Origin: Diphasiastrum complanatum
Lineage: Eukaryota; Streptophyta; Lycopodiopsida; Lycopodiales; Lycopodiaceae
Direction: 5' to 3'
Length of the DNA: 64,000 bases
Assembly: GCA_029204225.1 (NCBI GenBank)
Contig: CM055113.1
Location: 18,571,746 to 18,635,745 of the forward strand
Shown here: piece by piece, positions 48,780 through 61,165 of the stretch
Layout: each line of letters begins with the position of its first letter
Numbering within the stretch: the stretch's first letter is position 1
Notes under the pieces: generated by a model
Told to the model about the DNA's origin: nothing
The model's input: only the letters and a program-made list of their open reading frames with translations
Database searches by the model: none
Translations under genes and position numbers: made by a program

Positions 48780-50900
48780 AGGAAACAAATGGCCCATTAC
48801 TGGGTTTATACCTCTAATAAATAGATTTTATTGAGTTCATGATTCCTTTCTATTGTCTATGCCATTATATGCTTACAATGTGCCTCTAAAAAGAGATTGT
48901 TGAATACATAATTTGTTTATCTTTGGTGTGGTAACCATTGACCAACTCACTATGTATTTGAATACAATTTACTTCATATGATTAAAAAATTTGACTAACC
49001 AAACAAGCTTCCATGTCAAGTGTCATGTAACTAAATACTCAATCATTCACCAGAATGCCAAAGACCAAAAAAGCTTTTCTTTTTGAACCACTTACAAGAC
49101 ACTAGCATAGTTTACACACATGTACAAAAACCTAATAACTCGATTCTATGGCACAAGGCTCCAAACATGCCACAAGCGTAGCATGCAAGGCTAGAGCTAG
49201 AATCATCATGGCAAGATCATCGTCTTTGATTTGCAACACATTTGGACAAGCAACTTTGACTTTCATTTTGACTTGTACCAACTTTACGTGGAGGGCAGAA
49301 ACTTTTTAGGAGGCAATGAAAATTTAAAAATCATGAATAGATTGCACTTGAAGATGCCATTGACGATCAATTCAAGGTGTATTTCATCATTGACCAATTC
49401 TCCACCTAGCCTCTATAAATAGTTTTGGATGTATTGTACCAAGATCATTCGAACATTTGCAAGTTGCATTGCACATAGAAGGCTTGTTTGCATGTTGAAT
49501 AAAAGGAGAAAAATCATCAAAAGTGTCAAAGGAGAGAAATTTAACCTCATTTTTTGAAGGTTTATTAGAAAGGATGAATTTCATAGCAAGGTAAAAATTG
49601 ATAAATCGTACAACATGATAATGCTAAGAAAGACTCGCGTTTGGAACTTCTATTTTAGCTTTGTTGTGATAGTTTACCTAGTTAGCTATTGTGATGATTT
49701 GCTAAAAGTTGTCTCTTATGAGTTTGCGCACTAAAATGAGCTTTTGTATTAATAGATTTGGATTGCACTTAAGTTATTTTGTTATCCAATGATTTGAATG
49801 TTTCTTTAAGTTTGACTATACACATGTACAATGAAGCTTCTTGTGATATTCGTATCACCTTTTCTCTTTTATAGGTAGCCATGCAACAAACAAGTCATAT
49901 AAAGGGAAAAAATGAAAGAAATCTCTCAATTTAAGATATGCATGACAAATTCCAAAAAACATGATAAAGATATTCAGGTTTAAGATTGTTATTAAAAACA
50001 AAGGACTGCAAATTAGACAAGTCATAATCTAGACCTTGATAAGTCTTGGCCAATGTGAATACCATTCATGATCATTACCCTTAAATTTATATGTTATTTA
50101 TAGATAAATACCCACAATTTCATGTGCACCTTAAGAATGAAAGTTGTCAGAGTGCAATAGCAGATAAGTGAGAGATGGTGGTGAACCTTTAGAGGAGAGA
50201 TTATGGAATGTCACAAGAATGAACACTCTTGTCATAGATGTTTGGTAATACTTGCTTGGCAGTAATAAGAATTAGAGATTTATATGCCATCAATGTTGGG
50301 ATGCAATATTATTTTTTTTAATGATGCACAATTTTTAATAAACAAAATGAGCATATTACTACATTGCTTCTTCTAAAGGGTAACACCATCCCAACATTGC
50401 ACAAAGATGCTAAAAAATCATGTGATTGATTCACATGGACTACAATTCTTATTGCACATACCCACATGAATCTTCCACAACTTGCCCAGAATGTGAACAA
50501 ATTCATTATATTATGGATGACATGCAAGGAAATAAATGTCCAACAAATTTTTTTTCTCCACATGCCTATGAAACCTCAAATCTGCTACAAATAATTGGTA
50601 CACCCATGGTGAGTTGGGAGAGATCGAGTCAGCCCCCAACTCGTCCTGACCTGTTCAGCAGGTAACACAAAATCTGGGAAAAGGATCTTTGGCTGGTGCA
50701 CTTGTTACACTAGGTTGATCTCAGTTGTTGGTAGACTGGTTGAGCAGGTTAAGAAAATGGGTGAAATGCATGGAGACATGTGAAGAACGTGTGCTCTCCT
50801 CCAAGGAAAAGGAAGGAATGACATCAAAATTGGGTAGTGGGCTTACATGTGAAGGAAGATGCCCTTAGATTGTTTGGATCACTAATTTCCTCATTATATT
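48780..50900. other. Intergenic, no gene seen
   Basis: About 2.1 kb of AT-rich DNA between the receptor-kinase promoter and the Dabb gene. The short frames have no family motif and no transposon protein could be recognised. Confidence 0.6.
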
Positions 50901-50969
50901 ATTTGCTATTCTTGATTGGAATCGTTTGGTCATTTTGGGGGAGGGGAGGTAATAAGAGGTTGCTCATCC

Positions 50970-53900
50970 ATGGCCGATCAGCAGCAGGTGAAGCACGTAC
51001 TGTTTGCCAAGTTCAAGGCAGACATATCTCCTGAACGCCTGGATGCTCTGATCAAAGGATATGAAGCATTGCCTTCTTCTATCGAAGTTATGAAAGGATT
51101 TGAGTGGTAAGTTTCTCCTTCCTCTCCTTATATCTTCTTCTCATGCCAGCCCATCCTAATATGTGTTCCAAGAGTCATAGAATGTTGATCTGTTTCCACA
51201 AAAAAATAAAGTCAATGTAGATCCAGTACTATTGCCTCACGAGATTGCCAAGAGTCGTAGATGTTGATCTGTTTTCACAAAAAACTAAACTTTATGTAGA
51301 TCCACTACTATTAGCTTACGAGATATCCGAGAGTCATTCCTTTTTTCCTCTTTAAAGTATTCGCTGCAATCTTGTTTGCTGATTGCTCAGCTTATTTGAG
51401 CTAGATAGCTGGCAAGTTACTGTGGATCAAGATAGAATATGCTCAAATACTACTGCAATGACTAAGCAGATTGAGTGCAGCTAGTAGGAGAAGCACACCC
51501 CCTATTATATTCCTTTCTGATCATGCATCTCCTACGAAACTATCCATCTTTATGTACGACCCAGGATCAAAAGAGATTTAAATGATCTTAGCAGATCCAA
51601 TGGTCCAATGGCCCTTCTTCGACCTCAACTCGTGATCCAGATCATTGATCCAACTTATTTTGATCCTGTGGCCACCAAGTATTCCTCGGCCAAAGGGATT
51701 TCTCCAATGCAATCCCCCTACGACCACTATGGACCCAAATGCGCTGGCTGCGCAGGCTCAGCAGCCGCGAGCCCTCCTTTGTAAAGAAAATTTGTTCATT
51801 GTGGAAAGGTTTTCTTCAGCAAACAACCTGATCAGGTTCTCTGATAGCTCTGCGGCAGTCCACGGCCTCTGGAGGAATTTCAGTTTGTATCAGGACGCCG
51901 AACCGTGGCCATTCACAGCACTAAAAACCGATTCCTTTAAAGAGCAATCAGCGATTCTCCACTCAGAAACCCTTGAAATGCACCCTACTTCCAATTCTGT
52001 TTTCTTCACAGCTGTTCAGATGGCTTGCAGATCCTCAACACGCTTTGCAGGCACCCTGCTCAATCCAAAGTATGAGTTTTGTAGAAAAATTGACCCAATT
52101 CCGTAGAGAATTGATCAAATACCACCGAATTGCCGTTTATGAAGCCTCAACCCTTGCTTTCAACAAAGGCTACAGTGCTTTACCGTAATGCCAAGTCTTC
52201 GATTTTTCTTTGTGTTTTTGATGCACCTCTAGAGTTGGAATTTGCTTGCATCAGGTGGAATTTGCTTGCATCGATATTTTTGTCTGGAATTCTCATCGTG
52301 CAGTAAAGGCATCATCAATTCTGTCCAGAATCTATCAGAGATTAAAATCTCAGACATGTTATTACGGAGGGGAAGGCCCTGCCCTCGGGCCTTCCGTGCA
52401 GGTCGGGCCCTGCCCTCGGGCTCCCGCCCTCGGAAGGCCCTCGGGGCAGGGCCTGCTGAAACTCTACTTCCATCGACATGAAAAATGATATCAATGTCTC
52501 TGGCACCTTCGACCCAAAGTTGTTGATCGTTAGCAGCATATACTGGACATTATCGTTGAGGGACATAATTGAAATTTTGGAACTACTGGATATGGTGCTT
52601 GCTAGCACCACCATTTGCATACCAATCGTTTGAAGGCTGTAGTTTGGTGGATCCGACTGGAAAAGCAATGCTCTGCTGCTCGATTGACCTTCATCATGCT
52701 TGTTTTTTCTGCATTCTCGAACCTAGTAGTGTACTTTCTTGCAATAAGCACACTTGGTTCTCTTCTTGAGTTCGATGATATGGTTGGAGTTGGCTTTTAA
52801 TTGTTCTTTGACTGCTTGTCCACTTTGGGGCATCACGCATCACCTTTGCTTTGGATTTGCTACCAGTCTTACCTTTTTTGTCTGTTGTGAAGAAGTTTTG
52901 CTCTGGTTGATCCTCCTCATCATTTCTCATCTTGTCAAGGGTTTTCTTCTCTGAAGTCCCTCAACGGTTTGTCTCTGTGTTGGATCATTGTCCCAAGTTG
53001 CAATTATATGTCTATAATTCTGAGGCAAGCTACAAATGGCTTTGGTGACAACCAATAGCCTCCTTTTTGGGAATCTTTGTTTCATTCCTTTAGGATGCTT
53101 CAGGTTGTGCAATGGGTTTTGAATCCTGCACCAGACTAATGTGGGAGGATGCACACATTTATTCTGTGCATAGATGGTATGTGCATCTTAATGATTAGCA
53201 TACAAAACTGTGAAATTTAGTCGATAAGAGTGCATAAATGTTGTCATTTTGAGAGCATTAGTGGATGGTATGGAGGAGGAAGCACGTCTTGTATGAAGGG
53301 GTACCATGAACATGCTTCTAGAACATTAATATTCGTGCATAGATGGAGAAATAAGTGGTCTGCACCATGTTACCAGCAAATGTGCAAACGTGTTTGCAAA
53401 GGGAGGGGGATGTTTGCAAATGCTGCTTAAAAAAACCCCTAAAGTTTTTGTTTTTATCGATTTGAACTTTGTGTGTGGAGTTGTAGGAGAAAAATATATC
53501 TTAAAGGCCACAATGTAGATAGTTCAGTGTACAAAATAGCCTTACAATTTACACTAAATTCTAATTAGCTTCATAGACTTACAACCATCAGTGATGCATC
53601 AATATGTTACAGGATACATTATTGTACCAATGCTAAAAAACCAGGCTACTACATTTTTGGAAATTTCTAAACATTTACTCATTTCTGTACTTGTTTTTAC
53701 ATTAAGATTAACTCAGAAATCTGTACTCATTTTCTGCATTCAACCGCCAGTAAACATCCAAATGCAAACAAGTTTGCAAGTTGCAGACACATGCTGGTAA
53801 CTATGGTCTGAATCAATGCTTGTAAGTTAGCGAGGAAGGCCTTTTATGCCAACAGACAAAATTCGACACTTTTTAGCATCCCACATGCAGTGTTTTCTGA

Positions 53901-55822
53901 ATGCAGCAAGTGACAAGGGAGTAAAATGGCCCCCATGGAAATTGACATTCCCTTGTTCAGTGACTCAGCTGATTCAGCTGAGCTATAAGTTGGCCTTTGT
54001 GATGGTAAAGGGTAAGAATCGATTGGGGGTCAAGAATCAAGCTCAAACCTTAACAAATAAGGATTACAGAAGGTGAGAAAAGTGATATTGATCTGCATCA
54101 AGCATCAGGCCTCAAGCTTCAACCTTGTACATAAAAATGGTAAGTGTAGGATAGTACCTGAACATAACAAAACAGGCATGCAATCTTTGATTTTATGGTA
54201 AGTATTAGAGTATCATTGCCATCATGCATAGGCGGGCTATATGCTCTGACATCTCTACTCATCTCATGGACCCAGTGTTAAATAGATGCTGACAAGATGT
54301 ACGATGCAAAAAAAAAAAAAAGCTGCAGAAAATGACAAGTTTTTTATAAAAATGAAGTTTTTACAAAAGGTTATGCCAAAGTCCCAAAGAAGGTGCTGCC
54401 AAAAGGTAGATGTCAAAAAAGATGAAGCAGAGTGGAAAACTGGCACAAATGGAAAGTCCAATTCTTAGCAAGCTAACTATTGCTCTTACGCTATGTTGGA
54501 GAATGCTTGAGGAGATGGAGTTCACTGTATGCATATGGCAGTAGCAAAACCATGTTGACATGTACAGTGAGATGGCTAAGATGTTTGAAATAAACAAACA
54601 AATATTTAAGACTGGGATATTGATTTTGAGGTTAGAGGACTAGAGTTCCTGCCTAATTGCTACATTAAACACAATGTGAATATTCTTATCTGACCGGGGT
54701 GCTAACTACAATTTGTGAAGGCAAGGACGTAGATGTGAATGGGAAAGCTCTAAATCAATTGCCAGCTTCAAACTGACTGCGCCAAACATCATCACAGTGT
54801 ATTTCCTTGACTCACAAACTATAATATCCATAATGTCGGTATACAAGTGATGTTGAGACACTCAAGTTTGTGATGGCCTCGCATGTCACATGAAACATTG
54901 CGATAAAGCTGCTGAAAGTAACGAGGTTCTCCACATTCAATTGAAGATTGCCCAAGGACACTGATCCACAACAATAGGATGGCCAAGAGCTCACATCTTG
55001 TCATAAGGGCGAGCTCCCCTTTCTCTGTGTAAAATATACTAGTGTAAGGTCTTTCACACTTTCTCCTCATTCAGAAGTGTTCTTCTACCAAATTAAAGTT
55101 CATTCAATGAAAGAATGATGTAATGATCAAATTGAGCACCAAGCTTGTGATAATCAAGAAATGACTGTTCCATATAGGATTTTGAGAGAGCACCAATGCC
55201 ATTGCTACACAATCCTACTTAATCTCCTTTAGCTAAGGTATGGTTGAAAACACTCAAATTTCTCAAGGGCAGATAGAGTCCCTAAATTTGTAGCTTGAAT
55301 AATGGCCAACATAATGTCTAAAGAGGGGTAATTATGGATCAAATGCTCTTTCAAAACTCTGATATGGATAAGAGAACTCCGAGAAACTATAGTAGTCCTC
55401 ATTTGCACTACACTCCCAATACGTGCCAACAAGTGCTTGTTCTTGAATTCTTGAACAGTTTGCTATCATAGGAACTTAGAGGTACTGCTGTAAATATTGA
55501 TGCATTTCTTTTCAATTCTCCAACTGTATGACTAGTGCCTCAGTGAGTCACTCTGAAATGTGATTTAGATGGGAGTAACACTAGACATGCACTAAGTTTT
55601 ACAGACAAATTGCTGGCATGCAGGGGCACAGATGTTAGTATTGAAAACCTGCATGAAGGATACACACATGTTTTTTTGTCAACTTTTGATTCTATCGAGG
55701 GTCGTGATGCATACCTTGTTCATCCAGTCCACGTAGCATATGGCAAGGAGCTGCTTGCTGCTCTTGAAAAGGTTGCTGTGCTAGACTTCACACCTAAAGT
55801 AGTCCTGAAATTAAACAAGTAA
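50970..55822 (+). CDS. Dabb (stress-response A/B barrel) domain protein
   Basis: Two exons, 50970-51106 and 55624-55822, joined through a 4,517-bp GT-AG intron (gagtg|gtaagt ... catgcag|gggcac) in phase 2, give 111 residues. MADQQQVKHVLFAKFKADIS, IEVMKGFEWGTDVSIENLHE and GYTHVFLSTFDSIEGRDAYL match the plant Dabb family, of the Arabidopsis At3g17210 (HS1) type, which has about this length. Such proteins are small dimeric alpha/beta barrels linked to stress and boiling-stable properties. The substrate is unknown to me. The splice restores the conserved GFEWG-DVSIENLH block. An in-frame ATG 18 codons upstream exists, but the family N-terminus favours 50970. The long intron holds transposon remains. 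Confidence 0.92.
51645..52190 (+). other. Unrecognised open frames in the Dabb intron
   Basis: A 153-codon frame (51645-52106) contains MDPNALAAQAQQPRALLCKE and RFAGTLLNPKYEF. An overlapping frame continues with FVEKLTQFRRELIKYHRIAV and ends at 52188. The composition is more protein-like than the flanks and suggests one frameshifted ORF, but I recognise no family. It lies 180 bp before the GC-rich hairpin island and could be part of an unidentified mobile element. Confidence 0.35.
52366..52455. repeat. GC-rich hairpin island
   Basis: About 90 bp of very high GC in AT-rich intron DNA. A perfect 9-bp stem (ggaaggccc 52371-52379 with gggccttcc 52387-52395, 7-nt loop) is followed by a 10-bp inverted pair (ggccctgccc 52406-52415 and gggcagggcc 52444-52453). 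The phrases ccctgccctcgggc and ggaaggccctc recur within it. Confidence 0.75.
52690..53155 (-). pseudogene. Copia gag fragment in the Dabb intron
   Basis: The minus strand reads LVVTKAICSLPQNYRHIIAT followed by WDNDPTQRQTVEGLQRRKPL, the conserved middle of copia gag. Then come the EEDQPEQNF linker and a damaged zinc knuckle (KCAYCKKVHY, stop, VRECRKNK). Its glycine is lost and a stop interrupts it. No protease, pol or LTR was recognised next to it. Confidence 0.75.
53160..55600. other. Rest of the Dabb intron, no gene supported
   Basis: No recognisable coding region. Minus-strand frames at 54812-55070 and 55229-55432 have ordinary composition (for example LSALEKFECF) and could be an old gene fragment, but no motif could be assigned. 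A 14-A run sits near 54308. Confidence 0.45.
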
Positions 55823-55829
55823 CATAAAT

Positions 55830-58800
55830 TACATCAAGTGAGCACTATCTTAGGCAAGAACTGAAAAGTAATTTTGCCAAAACATAATTTTTCGTTGGGG
55901 CTTATTCCTTCTGAAGTTCAAATTCTGGACCATAGGACTAGTATTTGATTTTTGAATCACGAAATCTCATCTAAACAATTTATTTTGTTAATTTTATGTC
56001 GTTTAATTGATTGTCGACTTATTCTAGCTAGTGTGTTTTCTCCTTGCACATGTTTGTTAGAATGTGTGCATCCCTGATTTGAAATGCTCAAATAGGTTGG
56101 ATAAATGTTATCTGTGTTAACTCATATCAACAAAATATTAGGCATATTTGCATTGTGGTTGTTGCTTTTTTAATGTGCTTTTTGTCTAGCAGGCATGTTC
56201 ATAACCTTTTGGCTGGACTGTTGTCTTTATACGCTTATGTTCTTTCCGAGTTGTTACTACAAAGGCAATTCTGTGACTTACATATGAACTTCACATGTCA
56301 TGTGATGTTTTAGATGATCAAGATGTTCTTAAACATTTTGCACTAGCCCCACCTTGACCTTTTTTCTTGATAAGTAACTAAAACACGTACACAAGCTTGT
56401 AACATTCTATTTCAGATTTTATCTGTGATTAATAAAGCTATGAAATGATTGACAATTTGTAAACCCAAAAGGGTAATGTACCGTATTTTTTATTTTGAAG
56501 CACATCATTTTTCACATCCACACAAATGTATTCCACCATTTACTACATGTTTGGAACAGCTCTACTTGAGAGATGTGGGTTAATACTCGTGAACTTATTT
56601 GCATCGATCAAGTCTCATCTCTACTATAAACATTAAATAGAAGTGTTTACAAGCCATCGTTTTTTTTCTTCTCCTTAGCATCCTTTTGAAATCCTCATAG
56701 ATGTAGAGTGGATTATCACTAACTGTGACATTGTATCTACCACGTTCAAGGTTGCCACAACTCTCAATTTGAGACACCTTGTGTGCTTAATGCACAAGAA
56801 TAACTTTTGTCACTCTTGCTTTAAGTTCTATTGCCCTTTTGATGCTCTCTTCTAGTCAAACCAAAAACAAAGAAGTTTTTCCTTTTAAACCCATCGTTTA
56901 CCCTTGGCACTCGATTCAATTTATCTTGCATATTTCTAGGTTCCAAATCCACAATAGTTTTGGTGGTATTTAAATGAAAATTTGCCCCTGTTCAAATTAG
57001 TCAGTTTATATTGGCTCAAAGATGCACCTTCAAAATGAATAACAACTTGGAATAACGTGTAGGGGATTTATTTTAGTCTTGTTTGGTGTCCATGTACACA
57101 TCATTCCCACAAAACCATATTACTTGCATTGTCTTATCTTTGTTATTTCCTTCCATAGTAGATTGGAGCCGCAACCACACCCAACTATCCCTCTTGGGAA
57201 ACCAATTTACCACAACACCCATCAACCATCCCCAAGCACAACACCCTACTTCTAGCAAGCTGTTGGCCACAATGCTTTATTGAGGTTTATCACTTGAAAT
57301 TTGGTTTAGGTTTTACTCTATCTCATAATTAAGCTACTACAAATCCTCTTGTGACCATTTCTCATCACATTTTGCGCTTTCTCACTTGCACATTCTTTGG
57401 CATTCACGATCTGAACATATTGCTTCTTCCTTGTCTTCTTTCTCCTACTTTTACTCATGGTGAGAGGATGTCATTAGTCTTACATTTATTTCTTTGCTAG
57501 TACATGCTTTATGTGTAAACATTTGTCAAAAAGCTATATTGCTCTTGCACAATTTGACTAGTTGCTTGTTGCTAGTTGTGGCCATTGTGTTTGCACAAGT
57601 TTCTATGGTCATTCCTTTTGTGAGGTGTGCTATCTCTCTAACCAAAATTTTAATTGAATCAAAAGTTTGGAATGTGTCTACTTTTCATTCTAGAGTTATA
57701 CCAAGAATGTGCCCAATGATCCACAATTCCTCCATAGCTCAATCCAAAGAATAGCCTGGTGTGCCTCCCTCGCTCACTAACGGAGCAAGCAAAGATTTTT
57801 TTGTCCTATGCACACAATTCCTTGATGAATCCGAATGACCCATAAATTATGTGTTTTACAAGCAACACACAAAAACAAACAATTTTCGATGAATTCTCTT
57901 CACACTGTCTGTTTTACCAATTAACTTCCACAGGAGTAACCAAGCTACTCAAGTTAATTGCCAATGATTTAGAAATCTCAAATGTCTAGGTGCAGATCTT
58001 AATTGTACCGTACAATACTACATTTAGATCCATATCCAAATCACTTTTAAGTTAAGTTATAGATCTATCAGAATAGATTTGCTAACTCTATAAGTAATTG
58101 TTAAACACATTACTTGATCATATGTCTATGTTCAACGACTAGGTTAAGTGCACCAGATAACCTTAGTAACCAGTAATACATTGTAGATCCAAACAAGATT
58201 TATCTTGCACATATGAGGATAATCTCACTATGACTTGTACATAAACATATATGTCTTTATCTGGCAGATTCCTCCAAAATCCGCTTATATTACTCACATA
58301 TATCACTGAGAATCTGGTAACTCAGCCACAGAAGATTCTATTTCCCTTAAGTAAATAACATATTTGGGAAATCTCTGAAGTGAATAATTCCACATCACTA
58401 GTTTTCCAACCATCATACTTTTACCAACAAAATTCCTTCAACCAATCAACCTACTTCAGATCTTAGTGCACAAACCAAGATTAGGCTGACTTATACAGAA
58501 TTCTTTGGACATAAGGTTAAGATTAAAACTTTATTCCTCTGATCCAATCAGCGGGACCTTAAATTAATCTTTACCACCACTATTTATAATCATGAATATC
58601 TAACAACTCAAAAACTCCCAAATCTCCTCTAGTTCCAGATTATCCAAAATAGTCACTAGAGATTTCATATATTCCACTGGATAGTTCCACCAATGCACAC
58701 AAACTAGATTCCACAAAATAAATTTATGTAGCTAGTTGATTTTATGAAAGTCTTATTCCTATCATTTTCTTCTCCCCCTTTTAAAAGAAATTCTAAATTT

Positions 58801-59040
58801 CGATTAAAGAGTTTTCAGGAGACAACGAATAAAATATCAAATATTTAAAAAAAGTCAATAATGAGTATCCAATACTATTACAAATCGGACTTTTCTCTAA
58901 AAGTCATAAAATATCTTATCCTGAGTGATAGAAACATTATTCTCATTAATCAATTATCAAATAGAGATAATCATTTGGGCTTAGAAAATCCAAATTCCAC
59001 TTAATCAGATGAAAACATCAATTGATTCTGTTAGGGCGCT
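55830..59040. other. Intergenic, no gene seen
   Basis: The first few hundred bases should hold the Dabb 3' untranslated region. The remainder is AT-rich without a supported ORF or recognisable transposon protein. Confidence 0.55.
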
Positions 59041-59049
59041 CTTGTATGT

Positions 59050-60050
59050 GCTTGCCTTAAGGCCTGCATCTTTCATAATGAAAGGATACAACATACCAAG
59101 AGCACATGTTTGGCGAGTCTAGAAAAACAGCAATCATGTGCATTCGTGATCCATCTTAAAGTATCTTTGTGTGCTTTGTATGTGCATAGCAAGTAAGGTA
59201 ACTCCCTAGAATATAAGAAGTCATCAGGTAGTAATTCAGACATAAAATTGTAAACATATTCAACAGAACTTGAGACCAGATTATTTGTATGATCAGAAAA
59301 AGGTGTGAAATCTGGGCTATCAAGTCTTTCCGTGGCAAGCTTACGTACTAGGTATATGCATATAAAGCAAGGATTATGTTGAGCCTTGTCGATTCCATTG
59401 ACGTATAGATCCTTGGTAATCCATTTTCGTTCATTACAAGCATTTTTTTTTATGCAGAAAGAATATTCCCTTGAATCCATTTCTTATTCTTTAAAAAAGC
59501 TAGGGCGCTTTCTCTACAAAAATCAGCATGCCTATCAATATTTGTATTTGGATACATAGGTAAAAGTTTCATGAGTTTAGGCCACCCATCACGTAATTCA
59601 GAAGCAATATCTAGGATATTAGCATGTTGTAAAACGATATGATTAAGTCCTTTTTCCAAGGAGCATCTAAGGACCTTACTTTTGATTAAGCTGCAATCCA
59701 TAGTCAAAGCATGATCAAACTTTGTTGATATGAAGCCTTTAAAACGTTTCAAAGTAGTACATGAGCAAGCTTGCAGGTTTTCAATTTGAAAGTTACAAAA
59801 GACTTCATAAGGAAAATACCAATCCATTTTAAGATTTGGCATGTATGACCAACCAAAAACAATATCGTAGAAGGACTCATGTATAAAGCCGAATAACTGT
59901 AATACAATGCAAGCATAAAACTACTTCACATGAATGATCTCAAACATCCTATTGCGGTAAAGTAAATGTAGAAAGAGAGGTTCCTTGGTATCATGCATAA
60001 TGAGCTGTAGGTGATCCATCGTGTTCTTGAGCACTTCCCTTTTGTCCAAA
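59050..60050 (-). pseudogene. Penelope-like reverse transcriptase N-terminal region (decayed)
   Basis: The minus strand can be followed for about 330 codons through a few frameshifts and stops. Stretches include VLKNTMDHLQLIMHDTKEPL, DHALTMDCSLIKSKVLRCSL then EKGLNHIVLQ, FCRESALAFLKNKKWI, WITKDLYVNGIDKAQHNPCF then ICIYLVRKLA, and LPYLLCTYKAHKDTLRWITN. A 'KGLN' block, a D-K-x-x-N-P segment and a 'Y..YKAHK....R.I.NA' block in this order resemble the N-terminal and finger motifs of Penelope-like RTs (usual forms LSKGLNF and LPK.HK..R.I.S). The catalytic YxDD part is missing, and no GIY-YIG nuclease or terminal repeats were seen. It could instead belong to another RT lineage. Confidence 0.45.
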
Positions 60051-60407
60051 ACCTCTTCGTCATGCAGCCATATCAGTCTGCCTCAGGCAGGTTGTAGCAA
60101 ACAGCAACCAGTTGTTTCAAAGTATTTGTTCGTTCCGTTCCAGCAACTCATGGCTTTCTCACGTCCGTTACTTCCAAGATCAATGTTTGGCGTCAGAACG
60201 CGTCAATCACACAATCAAATTACTCCAAAACTTTGACAGTTTGCAGATGCTTCTTGGCTGTAGATTGTAGCGAATACTTGAAAGCATTGTGAATTCTGAA
60301 ATAGAATTTATCAACTACCAGTGTAGTGATTTCCACCAGGTCTTCATTGCATCCATCACTTCTGATCGTCATAGCATCTGACAATCATTCCTCTCTCATC
60401 AACCAAA

Positions 60408-60418
60408 CTCTGATACCA
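60408..60418 (-). promoter_or_regulatory. Copia primer-binding-site-like sequence
   Basis: The minus strand reads tggtatcagag directly beside tg at 60419-60420, the same junction layout as the element at 14.88 kb. The LTR that should follow toward higher coordinates is replaced within four bases by the AG microsatellite. Confidence 0.6.
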
Positions 60419-60420
60419 TG

Positions 60421-61165
<745 letters not shown>

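Noticed and set aside
50916-51110. Upstream in-frame ATG (50916) as the Dabb start
   Set aside because: The extra 18 residues do not resemble the family N-terminus, whereas MADQQQVKHVLF does.
54812-55432. Minus frames in the Dabb intron that could be an old ARM-repeat-like gene fragment
   Set aside because: The resemblance was only general (Leu-rich helices); no diagnostic repeat was visible.
59050-60418. Primer-binding-site-like sequence at 60.41 kb as the start of an LTR element encoding the 59-60 kb ORF
   Set aside because: The ORF shows no gag, protease or LTR-type RT motifs, so the link is not supported; they are listed separately.
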